Part shown: piece by piece, positions 17,615 through 25,928 of the stretch
Layout: every line of letters begins with the position of its first letter
Position numbering within the stretch: the stretch's first letter is position 1
Assembly: GCF_900157375.1 (NCBI RefSeq)
Contig: NZ_LT721901.1
Coordinates: 1,669,278 to 1,733,277 of the forward strand
Source: Mycobacterium rhizamassiliense
GTDB taxonomy: Bacteria > Actinomycetota > Actinomycetes > Mycobacteriales > Mycobacteriaceae
Length of the DNA: 64,000 nt
Direction of reading: 5' to 3'
Made by a program: the position numbers and the translations under genes
The notes under the pieces: generated by a model
Databases searched by the model: none
What the model was told of the DNA's origin: nothing
The model's input: the letters and a program-made list of their open reading frames with translations, nothing else

Positions 17615-18436
17615 TCATATCGGCCGTCGAATCGCAATGTTGCTGCCCAGGTGACTGATCCGCACCGAGGCACCCGAGTAGGGCGCTTCGACGACGAGGC
17701 CGTTGCCGATGGCCATCTGCACGTGGCCAGCGTGCGGGAAGACCAGGTCACCCGGCCGGACCTGGGCGGGCGCCACCGGGATCCCGTCGTTGATCTGCTG
17801 ATACGTCGTCCGGTCCAGGTGAATGCCGGCCTGCGCGTAGGCCCATTGGACCAGGCCGGAGCAGTCGAACTGGTCGGGCCCGGTCGCGCCCCAGACATAC
17901 GGCCGGCCCAGCCTCGATAGCGCCGCGCGCACCGCGAGCCCGGCGCGCCCGTTCGGCACGGCCAGGCCGGTCAATCCCGGACCGCGGTGGTGCAGCATCC
18001 GATAACGCAGCGCCCGCAGCGCCGCCGACCGGCGCCGGGCGTGCAGCCTGGCGATTAAGACGTGGGTGCGCTGTGCGCGCAGCCGCGCGGCACGACGGCG
18101 CATCGCCTCCCGCTGGGCCATCGGCGTGGTGGGGGCGGCGGCGTCGGCGCGGGCCTCGTCGAGGACGCCCTTGGTCAGGGCCTGGGCCTGCGCCCGGTCC
18201 TGGTGCGCGCCGGCGATGACGCGCGCGGCAGCGTTGTCCGTACGTGCCGCCGACAGCAGGGCTTCCCGGCTGTGCTGCACCCGTCGTTGGTAATCACCTT
18301 GTCCCACAAAGCTATTGACGTCACCAGCGCGCCGTGACGGCCAGCCGCGGTCCGCAGACGCGAACGTCGGCGGCTGGCCCACCCCGGCGAACAACTCGTG
18401 AGCGCGTCGCAACGCCTCGACGTCGCTTTCGGTCAT
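17615..18436 (-). CDS. NlpC/P60 family peptidoglycan endopeptidase, Rv0024-like
   Basis: The 273-residue protein has a helical N-terminal region (to about 150) rich in Arg and Ala and a C-terminal NlpC/P60 domain. The catalytic Cys lies in QFDCSGLVQWAYAQAG and the His in PHAGHVQMAIGNGLVVEAP. Such enzymes cleave the D-Glu/DAP bond of peptidoglycan stems. There is no Sec signal peptide, so export, if it occurs, would need another route such as an ESX system; a related enzyme (Rv3896c) flanks ESX-2 in Mtb. Its ATG overlaps the stop of the upstream regulator gene (ATGA). Confidence 0.85.
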   Translation of the reverse strand: MTESDVEALRRAHELFAGVGQPPTFASADRGWPSRRAGDVNSFVGQGDYQRRVQHSREALLSAARTDNAAARVIAGAHQDRAQAQALTKGVLDEARADAAAPTTPMAQREAMRRRAARLRAQRTHVLIARLHARRRSAALRALRYRMLHHRGPGLTGLAVPNGRAGLAVRAALSRLGRPYVWGATGPDQFDCSGLVQWAYAQAGIHLDRTTYQQINDGIPVAPAQVRPGDLVFPHAGHVQMAIGNGLVVEAPYSGASVRISHLGSNIAIRRPI

Positions 18437-19221
18437 TCGTCCCCCCCGCCGCTGGTCTCCTCCGCCTCGTCGCCGGTCGTCGACTCAACCGCATCGGCGA
18501 ACGCCCGGACGCGGGGGAGCGCACCGGCGGGGATCACCCCGCGGTTGCGCATGTCCCACATCTCGTCGCTGCTCACACCCAGCAATGCGGCGATGATCGT
18601 GTCAGGTAACGACGACTGCCCGCACGCCCGGTCGAACTTGGCACTCAAGCTGGCGGGCATCCGCTCGAGCAACGCCGTGCGCGTCGCCTCGAGTGCTTCT
18701 AAATGCTGCATCAGCCGGCCCGTCGAATCCGCGCCCGCGTTCACCGCCACCCGCCACGAGCTGGCCGCGAGCATCTCCGCCTTCACGCACTGCGCGATCA
18801 CAGAGAGAATATACGTCTCATATTCGTTTGATGTCGTCGCCGGCAATCTATCGATGACTGATTTGAGGGCATCGAGCTGTGCTTCGGCGTAGCCTTCCAG
18901 CACTTCTGTGTCGCTGTGACGGTCGACGACCACCGCCCCGGCGGGCCGCGCAGGCGTGGTCACCGCCGGCTGCGCGGCGATCAAACGGGCCAGTTCGGCG
19001 TCGGGATCGGCGGCCACCAGCAACCGAGAATACGTTCCGGGGGGCAGACCCAGGCCGTTCTCAACCTTCTGAACTGTGCTTTTGTGCGGCTTGCGGGCGC
19101 CGCGTTCCAGGTAGCTGAGCCCCATGATGCTGACGCCCGTCGCCGCGGCGAGCTCCGCTAATGACCAGTCATGCGACTCGCGCAACGCGCGAATGGCCGC
19201 ACCAGCCGATTCACGGCTCAC
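18433..19221 (-). CDS. XRE-family transcriptional regulator, Rv0023-like
   Basis: The protein has an N-terminal helix-turn-helix of the XRE type (WSLAELAAATGVSIMGLSYL then ERGARKPHKSTVQKVENGLG) and a longer helical C-terminal domain (about residues 90-240) of unknown ligand or partner. It corresponds to Rv0023. I set the start at GTG 19221; a TTG at 19224 is one codon earlier. It is first in the minus-strand ESX accessory run and divergent from whiB5, so it is a natural candidate regulator of both directions. The 143-base spacer holds a GTATAC direct repeat. Confidence 0.8.
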   Translation of the reverse strand: MSRESAGAAIRALRESHDWSLAELAAATGVSIMGLSYLERGARKPHKSTVQKVENGLGLPPGTYSRLLVAADPDAELARLIAAQPAVTTPARPAGAVVVDRHSDTEVLEGYAEAQLDALKSVIDRLPATTSNEYETYILSVIAQCVKAEMLAASSWRVAVNAGADSTGRLMQHLEALEATRTALLERMPASLSAKFDRACGQSSLPDTIIAALLGVSSDEMWDMRNRGVIPAGALPRVRAFADAVESTTGDEAEETSGGGDE

Positions 19222-19320
19222 CAACAGGCTCCGGCCATAGGCCGGATATTACACAGCCAGGATCCAGGCTTAACGGATATGCGTTTCCATCACGTTTCTC
19301 TTGCGCTGGCGGCCTAGTTG

Positions 19321-19340
19321 TGTATACGCTTCTGTATACG
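19321..19340 (+). promoter_or_regulatory. TGTATACG direct repeat upstream of whiB5
   Basis: Two identical octamers TGTATACG start 12 bases apart (19321 and 19333), about one helical turn. Each contains the palindrome GTATAC. They lie 25-44 bases before the whiB5 ATG, between the divergent XRE-type regulator and whiB5, and just upstream of the Shine-Dalgarno AAGGAG. They could be an operator or overlap a TATAC-type -10 element. Binding by the neighbouring regulator is my inference. Confidence 0.5.
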
Positions 19341-19364
19341 TTTTGAAGGAGCAAGGAGACCGAG

Positions 19365-19781
19365 ATGGGCAACCCGTGTGCAGCCAACCCGGAACTGTGG
19401 TTCGGCTACCCAGACGACGACGAAGGCGACGGCGCAGCTAAGGCGCGTGCCTACGAGCGGTCCGCCACCGAGGCCCGGATTCAGTGCCTGCGCCGCTGCC
19501 CGCTGGCCCAGCAGCGCCGGTGCGCCCAATACGCGATCCAGCATCGCGAGGAATACGGCGTGTGGGCCGGCGTAAAGCTTCCCGGCGGCCAGTACCGCAA
19601 GCGCGATCAACTCGCGCACGCCCACGACATATTGCGCCGCATCGCAGACGGCGAGATCAACTCCCGGCAGCTGCCGGAGAACGCAAACCTGCTGACGCGC
19701 CGCGAGCACGACGTCATCCCGGCGCCCGCCGTCGTGCTGCACCTGCCGATGGCGCAGGTGGGCCCGCGCACTGCCGCCTGA
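19365..19781 (+). CDS. whiB5: WhiB-family iron-sulfur regulator, WhiB5-like
   Basis: The 138-residue protein carries four cysteines at positions 5, 41, 45 and 53 and the WhiB turn GVWAGVKLPGG. These would hold an Fe-S cluster that lets WhiB proteins bind sigma factor and redox-tune transcription. Length and position beside the Rv0023-type regulator match Rv0022c (whiB5). The Cys spacing (CX3CX7C) is looser than the common CX2CX5C. AAGGAG sits 7 bases before the ATG. Mtb WhiB5 has been linked to virulence and ESX gene expression, which fits its neighbours here. Confidence 0.85.
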   Translation: MGNPCAANPELWFGYPDDDEGDGAAKARAYERSATEARIQCLRRCPLAQQRRCAQYAIQHREEYGVWAGVKLPGGQYRKRDQLAHAHDILRRIADGEINSRQLPENANLLTRREHDVIPAPAVVLHLPMAQVGPRTAA

Positions 19782-19872
19782 CGGCGCGCCGGGGGCGTGA
19801 ACGTTTGTTCACCCAGTTGGCCGGGTAGTCGATCGCGACGGGACATCTGACCGTCGACTCGAAGGCGCATCC

Positions 19873-21255
19873 ATGACGTTCGACCTGACACCAACGGCAG
19901 CACAACACGACCTCGCCCGACGCACGCACGAGTTCTCCGAATCCGTGATTCGTCCGGTGGCTCTCGAATACGACCAGCGGCAGGAATTTCCGTGGCCGGT
20001 CCTAGAGGAGGCCGCCGAATGCGGGTTCTACAGCCCGTTGTTCTACCGCGACTTGATCGGCGACCCGACAGGTATGTCGCTGCCGATGTTCATGGAAGAA
20101 CTCTTCTGGGGCTGCGCCGGAATAGGCCTGGCGATCGTCATGCCGGCGCTGGCGCTGTCGGCTATCGGCCAGGCCGCATCGCCGGAGCAGATGCTGCAGT
20201 GGGCGCCCGAATGTTTCGGAACCCCGGGCGATCTGAAGCTCGCGGCGCTCGCGATCTCCGAGCCGGAAGGCGGCAGCGACGTGCGCAATCTGCGCACCTA
20301 CGCCCGCCGTGACGGCGACGACTGGATCATCAACGGCCACAAGATGTGGATCGGCAATGGCGGCATCGCCAACGTGCATGTGGTCAATGCGGTGGTCGAC
20401 GAGGAGTTGGGTCATCGCGGCCAGGCCCTGTTCGTGGTCCCTGGCGGCACCCCCGGCCTGGAACTGGTGCGCAAGCTCGACAAGCTGGGCTGCCGGGCGT
20501 CTCACACCGCCGAGTTGCTGTTCAACGACGTCCGGGTCCCGGGCGCGAATCTGCTTGGCGGACAAGACAAACTCGAGCACAAGCTCGCCAAGGCTCGCGA
20601 GCTGGTGGCCGGCGGACAACGTTCGGGCTCGGCGACCCTGGGCACCTTCGAGCAGACCCGCCCGATGGTCGCGGCCCAGGCGATCGGGATCGCCCGCGCG
20701 GCTCTGGAATACGCGACGGCGTATGCCACCGAGCGCGAGGCGTTCGGCGCACCCATCATCGACAACCAAGGCATCGCGTTTCCGTTGGCGGAGCTGGCCA
20801 CGCAGATCGACGCCGCCCGGCTGCTGACCTGGCGCGCGTCGTGGATGGCCGCCAACAACGTCCCCTTCGAGCGGGGCGAGGGGTCGATGTCGAAGATGGC
20901 CGCCAGTGAGGTGGCGGTAAAGGCCACCGAGCGCGCCATACAGACCCTGGGCGGCTGGGGCTACATCACCGACCACCCGGTCGAGAAGTGGTATCGAGAT
21001 GCCAAGCTGTACACCATCTTCGAGGGCACCAGCGAGATCCAGCGGATGGTCATCGCCAACGCGCTCGGGGCGTCGGTCGGCACCCCGCCACTGCATGTCG
21101 TCCTCGAGCCGTCGGGTGGACCGCTGAACCGGATTTTCGGTCGGGGCGCCCCATTGCGATCTCGCGCCGCCGACACCGCGCTGTCCATGCAGGACCGGGT
21201 GCCCGAACCCGTCATGCGGCTGGCCATGAAGGTGTTGCGGCCTCCCGGCAGGTAA
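19873..21255 (+). CDS. acyl-CoA dehydrogenase family protein
   Basis: The 460-residue protein has the ACAD order: N-terminal helices, a FAD/substrate motif (LAISEPEGGSDVRNLRTYAR), a middle beta domain (MWIGNGGIANVHVVNAVVDE) and C-terminal helices with YTIFEGTSEIQRMVIANALG, where the Glu is the likely catalytic base. It should oxidise an acyl-CoA thioester with FAD; chain length cannot be told. It is longer than a typical 380-residue ACAD, with about 50 extra C-terminal residues. It lies 91 bases after whiB5 in an interval where Mtb has Rv0021c instead. Confidence 0.9.
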   Translation: MTFDLTPTAAQHDLARRTHEFSESVIRPVALEYDQRQEFPWPVLEEAAECGFYSPLFYRDLIGDPTGMSLPMFMEELFWGCAGIGLAIVMPALALSAIGQAASPEQMLQWAPECFGTPGDLKLAALAISEPEGGSDVRNLRTYARRDGDDWIINGHKMWIGNGGIANVHVVNAVVDEELGHRGQALFVVPGGTPGLELVRKLDKLGCRASHTAELLFNDVRVPGANLLGGQDKLEHKLAKARELVAGGQRSGSATLGTFEQTRPMVAAQAIGIARAALEYATAYATEREAFGAPIIDNQGIAFPLAELATQIDAARLLTWRASWMAANNVPFERGEGSMSKMAASEVAVKATERAIQTLGGWGYITDHPVEKWYRDAKLYTIFEGTSEIQRMVIANALGASVGTPPLHVVLEPSGGPLNRIFGRGAPLRSRAADTALSMQDRVPEPVMRLAMKVLRPPGR

Positions 21256-21315
21256 ACCGCGCGCGGTACCGTCGCGGGTTATCGGGGCCACGCACCAACC
21301 AGGAAAGGAATCCAC

Positions 21316-21648
21316 ATGACGACCGATAAAACCGGCGCCGAAACCACCGTCACGGCGGAGGACCGGACGTACACCATCGCCGTCGACGGTCAAAAGGTCG
21401 GCCACGCCGACTTCGCGGACCGCGGCGACCAGCGGGTTTTCTACCACACCGTCGTCGACCCGGCATTCGGCGGACGAGGCCTGGCGTCCATCCTGCTGAA
21501 GGAGGCGCTGGATAACGCCCGCGATGCCGGCAAACGGATCGTGCCCGTGTGCTCCATGGTCGAGACCGTCCTCACGAAGCACCCCGAATTCAAGGACATC
21601 ACCGACCCCGTGACGCCCGAGATCGTCGCGTGGTCGCAAACGCTGTAG
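21316..21648 (+). CDS. small GNAT-like N-acetyltransferase (YidJ/GCN5-rel type)
   Basis: The 110-residue protein has the minimal acetyltransferase fold of the small GCN5-related family: YHTVVDPAFGGRGLASILLK carries the acetyl-CoA loop, followed by KRIVPVCSMVETVLTKHPEF. A clear AGGAAAGGA precedes the ATG. It follows the acyl-CoA dehydrogenase by 60 bases and is probably co-transcribed. The substrate is unknown. Confidence 0.8.
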   Translation: MTTDKTGAETTVTAEDRTYTIAVDGQKVGHADFADRGDQRVFYHTVVDPAFGGRGLASILLKEALDNARDAGKRIVPVCSMVETVLTKHPEFKDITDPVTPEIVAWSQTL

Positions 21649-21929
21649 CGCCGGCGGGTTTCCACCTTTTGCCGCTGGCGGCATCGGCCGACGACTGCGG
21701 CAGTAGGGCAATAACCCGCTGCTCGGCGCGCCGCCGCCGCCCCCGAGCCGGCCCGCCTGGCGTGTCGAACCCGGTGCGCGCGGCCGTCGCTCGCGCCGGT
21801 GGGGCAAATCAGCAGCTGACTGCGCGCTTTTGTGGCGGCGCAGACCGCTTCAAACCGAGGATTTGGGAGCCCGTTCGCGGGGTATAACTAGGCCTCCCAG
21901 CTAACTGACAGTCTTCGTGAGCAAAATGA
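21649..21929. other. intergenic region before the PPE-SHOCT gene
   Basis: This is the first part of a 375-base gap. It is very GC-rich near 21720-21800 and becomes more AT-rich after 21830. I see no convincing coding frame or tRNA. Together with the adjoining promoter-like site it probably holds only the regulatory region of the PPE gene. Confidence 0.4.
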
Positions 21930-21956
21930 TTGACAATGAGCGCCGCCGTTTAAGGT
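21930..21956 (+). promoter_or_regulatory. candidate promoter of the PPE-SHOCT gene
   Basis: A perfect -35 TTGACA (21930-21935) is followed after 15 bases by TAAGGT (21951-21956), which fits the mycobacterial -10 pattern TANNNT. It lies 67 bases upstream of the PPE ATG in the only AT-richer part of the gap. The 15-base spacer is short for a SigA promoter. Confidence 0.45.
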
Positions 21957-22023
21957 AATCCTGCGTTTGTTTGCCGTTTACCGTTGAGACCCTCGTGCCG
22001 GGCTGCTCGATTGAAGGGATGCC

Positions 22024-23322
22024 ATGGACTTCGCGATACTGCCGCCGGAGATCAACTCCGCGCGGATGTATGCGGGCGCCGGTTCAGGGCCCCTGCTGGC
22101 CGCCGCGTCGGCCTGGGAAGCCCTGGCCGCCGAGCTGCATTCCACGGCGAGCGCGTACCAGTCGGCGATCAGCGGCCTGACGGCCGGGCCGTGGCTTGGC
22201 CCGGCGTCGATGATGATGGCCGCCGCCGCGGCCCCCTATGTGACATGGATGCAGACGACCGCGGCGCAGGCCGATCAGACTGCGCGGCAGGCGGTTGCGG
22301 CGGCCGCGGCGTACGAGGCCGCATTCGCGGCGACGGTGCCGCCGCCGGTGGTCGCGGCCAACCGGAGCCTGCTGGCGGCGCTGGTCGCCTCGAACTTCTT
22401 CGGGCAGAACACTTCCGCCATCGCGGCGACCGAAACGCAGTACTCCGAGATGTGGGCCCAGGACACCGGCGCGATGCAGACCTATTCGGGTGCCTCGGCG
22501 TCGGCCACGAGGTTGCAGCGCTTCAACTCTCCCGAGTCGAGCACCGACAGCGGCGGGGGAACCGAGCAGTCCGCTGCCGTCTCGCGCGCGAGCGCCACCC
22601 CCGCCGGCAACGTGCAGAACTCCCTCGCGTCGTTCGCGCCGGCAGCCGCCGCCGACCCCCTCTCGCCGCTGGACGAGCTGGACGCCACGGCCGATGTCCT
22701 TGGCATTTTCGTCGACCCCCCAGCCAGCATCGCGGGCCTTGCCGTCGACTCGACGGCCCTGCCGTACGACGTTGCGGGTGCGCTGACCGGTTTCCACACG
22801 GACGACATCGTCAGTGGCTGGGCGGGCATCCAGTCCTGGCCGGGATTCGCGCCGGCGCCCCCGACGAGTTTCCCGGTGATTACCAACACGTCGGCGGTGT
22901 CGGCGAACCTCGCCGATGCGACGTCGGTCGGCCGGCTGTCGGTGCCGGCGACGTGGGCCGCCGCGGCCCCGGAATTTCGCCTCAGCGCGATGGCGCTACC
23001 GGCCACCACCGTCGGGGTCGCCGCGGAGGCCTCGGCGGGCGGCGCCGGAAGCCTGTTCAGTCAGATGGCCTTGGCCAGCATGGCCGGGCGCGCCATGGCG
23101 GGCACCACCGGTGCCGGCGGGCCGGGCATGCGCGAGCGGATGGGGATGGCGACGGGCAAGTCGGCCAAGCCCGGCGACAAGGACGAAGACGCGGAGGCTT
23201 TGCCCGGCGGCCCGATCACCGGCATCTCCGCGGAGCTGCGTGAACTGTTCGCGCTGCGCGACGCGGGCATCCTGACAGCAGAAGAGTTCGCCGAGCAGAA
23301 GCAGCGCCTGCTGCCGCACTGA
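22024..23322 (+). CDS. PPE family protein (SVP subgroup) with C-terminal SHOCT-like domain
   Basis: The 432-residue protein opens with MDFAILPPEINSARMYAGAG, the canonical PPE start, and has the WxG-like turn SGLTAGPWLGPASM. The PPE domain covers about residues 1-175. SVPATWAAAAPEF near residue 320 marks the SVP (SVPxxW) subgroup. After a charged linker (GKSAKPGDKDEDAEALPGG) it ends with ELRELFALRDAGILTAEEFA and EQKQRLL, the pattern of a SHOCT oligomerisation domain. There is no PE gene beside it, so its dimer partner is elsewhere. GAAGGGA lies upstream of the ATG. PPE proteins are ESX-exported or surface-located. Confidence 0.9.
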   Translation: MDFAILPPEINSARMYAGAGSGPLLAAASAWEALAAELHSTASAYQSAISGLTAGPWLGPASMMMAAAAAPYVTWMQTTAAQADQTARQAVAAAAAYEAAFAATVPPPVVAANRSLLAALVASNFFGQNTSAIAATETQYSEMWAQDTGAMQTYSGASASATRLQRFNSPESSTDSGGGTEQSAAVSRASATPAGNVQNSLASFAPAAAADPLSPLDELDATADVLGIFVDPPASIAGLAVDSTALPYDVAGALTGFHTDDIVSGWAGIQSWPGFAPAPPTSFPVITNTSAVSANLADATSVGRLSVPATWAAAAPEFRLSAMALPATTVGVAAEASAGGAGSLFSQMALASMAGRAMAGTTGAGGPGMRERMGMATGKSAKPGDKDEDAEALPGGPITGISAELRELFALRDAGILTAEEFAEQKQRLLPH

Positions 23323-23326
23323 CGCG

Positions 23327-24214
23327 TTACGCCAAATTCGCGCTGCCGTCCTGTAATTCGTCGCGGCGTAGGCCCATCGGGGTGACCGACAGCAGATCGC
23401 CGCCGGCGATCACCGTCCGGGTGATCGGGGTGAGCGCCTGGAACAGCGTCTCCACCTCGTCGTCGGTGAGCGCATCGAGCGCCGAGAGCGCGAGCGCGTC
23501 GGTGGTCGATTCGAGGTGGTCCTTCAACGCCTGCCCGTCCGGTGTCAGCGAGCCATCGGCGTTCAGCAGCCCGCGCTCGGCCAGCCGTTTCTCCTGCAGG
23601 CTCCATTCCGCGTCGTCGTAATCGCGGGCGCGGGCGAGGTACTCGGGCGGCACCCGGCCCGCCCTGGCATGCAGCACATTGGATTCGCGGCCCGAGACAC
23701 CCGCGGCGGTCAACGCCGCGACATGCGCATCGCCGCGCTGCTCGCGCAGCAGGGTGGCGGCGTGCCACAGCGCCGCCAGCGGGTCGTCCGGCCACGGCAG
23801 TGCCCGGTTCGCCGCGAACAACGGTCGCCCGTCGAGCGGGGCGTGGCAGGCGGCCTTCTTCGCCAATTCCGCTGCGGCACTGACGTTTTCATCTGATTCC
23901 AAGCCGTAGCGGCGGAGCGCGGCGACGGCCGAGTCCTGCCGGGCCCGCAAAGCGGCGTCGGGTCCGGCGAACTGCCAGGCGGCCGGCAGCGCCTTGGCGA
24001 CGCGCTCGGGCGTGAAGTTGTAGAAGACCGCGGTGACCACCTCCGGCGGCGCCACGCCGAGCGGCGCCGAGCGGGCGGCGAAGTAGCCCATCCAGAAGCC
24101 CCGGTAGCCCAGCTCGTCCAGCGCCGCCCGCGCCTCGGGGGCGAAGTACGTCACGGCGTGGATCGGCTCGTACCGATCGAAGAAGCGGCGCGCCAGCCGG
24201 GGGTCCCTGCGCAC
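23327..24214 (-). CDS. SCO6745-family protein
   Basis: The 295-residue soluble protein opens with RRDPRLARRFFDRYEPIHAV and continues TYFAPEARAALDELGYRGFW and MGYFAARSAPLGVAPPEVVT, the signature of the actinobacterial SCO6745 family as I remember it. It is helical throughout, with a winged-helix-like C-terminal part (LQEKRLAERGLLNADGSLTP, DGQALKDHLESTTDALALSA). I set the start at GTG 24214 because upstream sequence belongs to the preceding gene. It ends 4 bases from the convergent PPE gene. No function is known to me. Confidence 0.7.
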   Translation of the reverse strand: MRRDPRLARRFFDRYEPIHAVTYFAPEARAALDELGYRGFWMGYFAARSAPLGVAPPEVVTAVFYNFTPERVAKALPAAWQFAGPDAALRARQDSAVAALRRYGLESDENVSAAAELAKKAACHAPLDGRPLFAANRALPWPDDPLAALWHAATLLREQRGDAHVAALTAAGVSGRESNVLHARAGRVPPEYLARARDYDDAEWSLQEKRLAERGLLNADGSLTPDGQALKDHLESTTDALALSALDALTDDEVETLFQALTPITRTVIAGGDLLSVTPMGLRRDELQDGSANLA

Positions 24215-24248
24215 GATTGCAGTTAAGCACTCGACGCCAGGCCCTTTG

Positions 24249-25316
24249 TTACATGGGTCCGGGAAGCTCGCCCAGGTCCGATAGTTCGGCGTGTAATCGG
24301 GTGACTGCGGATCGGTACTCTTCCTCGGCGAGCGTCTTCGCGTAGTAGCGATCCATGCGTAGCTGGTATTGCTGGTGGCGCAATTCCCTGATGCGCTCCA
24401 GCCGGGCAGCATCGGCAGCCGAGAACTTGAACTCCTGCACGCTGATGTGGCCCGCGAGCACCTCTTCGATCGGCGAAAGCCGATAGCCACAGCTGGAAAG
24501 GAATTCGAAATACGGCTTGCAGTAGTCGCGTTCGCCGCCTCGCCAACTGCGGTTGGCGATATTCCATTCGAACGCGGCCACCACCATGGCCATGATCACC
24601 GCGGCGGGCCGAGCGTCAGCGTCGACCAGCGCTTCAACGTCTTTGTATCTAGCGCCGTCCGTTCCCAGCAATTGTGCGGCGACGTTCATGCTGGCGGGGC
24701 AGTGCAGTTGGGCGAGGAAATGGAAGTTGCGGGCAATGAAGACTTCGGAGCCCGAGGGTGGCGGTGCCGCCCAGACGATGTGGTGCCGAATCCAGTCGCG
24801 CCGAGCGGTGGTGACATCAGCAGCGCGGCGGTCCAGCTCGCGCGTTAATACCCAGTCGACCTTGGCGTCGGTGGCCGCTTCGGATTCCAGCTTCACCGGC
24901 TGACTCCCGGTGTAACCGCTGCCACCCTTCACCTCGCCGAGCGAGAGTCGCCGTCCCATGTCCCCGCTCAGATAGCTGGCGCGGACGTCGAGCTCCTCCG
25001 GCGATTCGGCCCACCTGGCCAAATCGCCCAATGTTCTTGTGCCTGGATGCAATCGGCAGATCTGGTCTTCCTGCCTGAGGTCATCTCGCGTATAGATCAA
25101 GCCGAGATCCCAGCGGCGATCCTGATCCTTCGTGTTGACGTCGACAGACCACCCGGCCGGGCCCGCGACGCCCGGGAGGAAACCGGCTGAAATGGCGACA
25201 AGCAGATCGTCGACCGTGGCCTCGGCGGGGAAGACCCAAAACTCCCGATGTGACTCGACGTCGTCGCCCATCGCCACCGAACTGCGGTCAATGGTGACCT
25301 TCACGGTGTCGGTCAT
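24249..25316 (-). CDS. hypothetical protein, 355 residues, unrecognised
   Basis: I do not recognise this family. The N-terminal 110 residues look like an alpha/beta or beta-grasp unit (VKVTIDRSSVAMGDDVESHR, EFWVFPAEATVDDLLVAISA). A middle region with IRHHIVWAAPPPSGSEVFIA and AMVVAAFEWNIANRSWRGGE follows, and the end is a long helix pair (LERIRELRHQQYQLRMDRYY, then AEEEYRSAVTRLHAELSDL). No signal peptide or membrane segment is seen. Its third-position G+C looks lower than in its neighbours, which could mean later acquisition. It lies 34 bases before the SCO6745-family gene on the same strand. Confidence 0.7.
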   Translation of the reverse strand: MTDTVKVTIDRSSVAMGDDVESHREFWVFPAEATVDDLLVAISAGFLPGVAGPAGWSVDVNTKDQDRRWDLGLIYTRDDLRQEDQICRLHPGTRTLGDLARWAESPEELDVRASYLSGDMGRRLSLGEVKGGSGYTGSQPVKLESEAATDAKVDWVLTRELDRRAADVTTARRDWIRHHIVWAAPPPSGSEVFIARNFHFLAQLHCPASMNVAAQLLGTDGARYKDVEALVDADARPAAVIMAMVVAAFEWNIANRSWRGGERDYCKPYFEFLSSCGYRLSPIEEVLAGHISVQEFKFSAADAARLERIRELRHQQYQLRMDRYYAKTLAEEEYRSAVTRLHAELSDLGELPGPM

Positions 25317-25457
25317 GCTCAAGTTCTACCGGCCGTCCCGGAAGACCGGTAGTCACCGTGGTGACGGAACCCCGAAGGTGAATTGCCCGCTCGCCGATAC
25401 TGGTTGACCATTGTTCTGGCCGCACCAGGACGGCCGGCATTCGAGGGGGTTGGCGTT

Positions 25458-25928
25458 GTGAAGTTGGCGGAGGCGTTGTCGATGCGGGCGACCGCGGTGC
25501 GCCGTATCGAGCAGTTGCGCACGCGCATCGTGAGCAATGCCCGCTATCAGGAGGGCGAGGAACCGGCAGAGGATGCCGCGGCCTTGCTGGCCGATGTCGA
25601 GGGCGTGCTGGGTGACTACGAAACCCTCATCCGGCGCATCAATCGCACCAACGCGGCCACGGCGATCGACGCCGGCGGCACGCTGACCGATGCGCTGGCC
25701 CGGCGGGACGCACTGCGGTGGCGTCACCACGTCCTGACCACCGCTGCCGACGCGGCAGCGGGCACCAATCAGCAGAGCTACTCGCGGCAACTGCGGTCGG
25801 AGCTAAAGATGTTGTCCGCCTTGCCCGTTGCCGAGCTACGCGCCCAGGCCGACCAGGCGGCGCGCGAACTTCGCGAGCTCGATGTGCGCATCCAGCGCTC
25901 GAACTGGGAGGTGGATCTGCTGGATTAA
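25458..25928 (+). CDS. DIP1984-family helical protein
   Basis: The 156-residue protein starts at GTG 25458 (KLAEALSMRATAVRRIEQLR) and is almost entirely helical, with the DIP1984-family stretches NARYQEGEEPAEDAAALL, YETLIRRINRTNAATAIDAG and LDVRIQRSNWEVDLL. Family members are short coiled-coil proteins of unknown function found in actinobacteria and some firmicutes. It is divergent from the unrecognised 355-residue gene and separated from tRNA-Leu by about 300 bases with nothing clear in them. Confidence 0.8.
   Translation: MKLAEALSMRATAVRRIEQLRTRIVSNARYQEGEEPAEDAAALLADVEGVLGDYETLIRRINRTNAATAIDAGGTLTDALARRDALRWRHHVLTTAADAAAGTNQQSYSRQLRSELKMLSALPVAELRAQADQAARELRELDVRIQRSNWEVDLLD

Noticed and set aside
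5170..19221. A hidden Esx (WXG100) pair in the ESX block
   Set aside because: No 90-110 residue protein with a central WxG turn and paired helices is present. The 105- and 120-residue proteins are EspC-like and DUF4226-like and lack the WxG motif.
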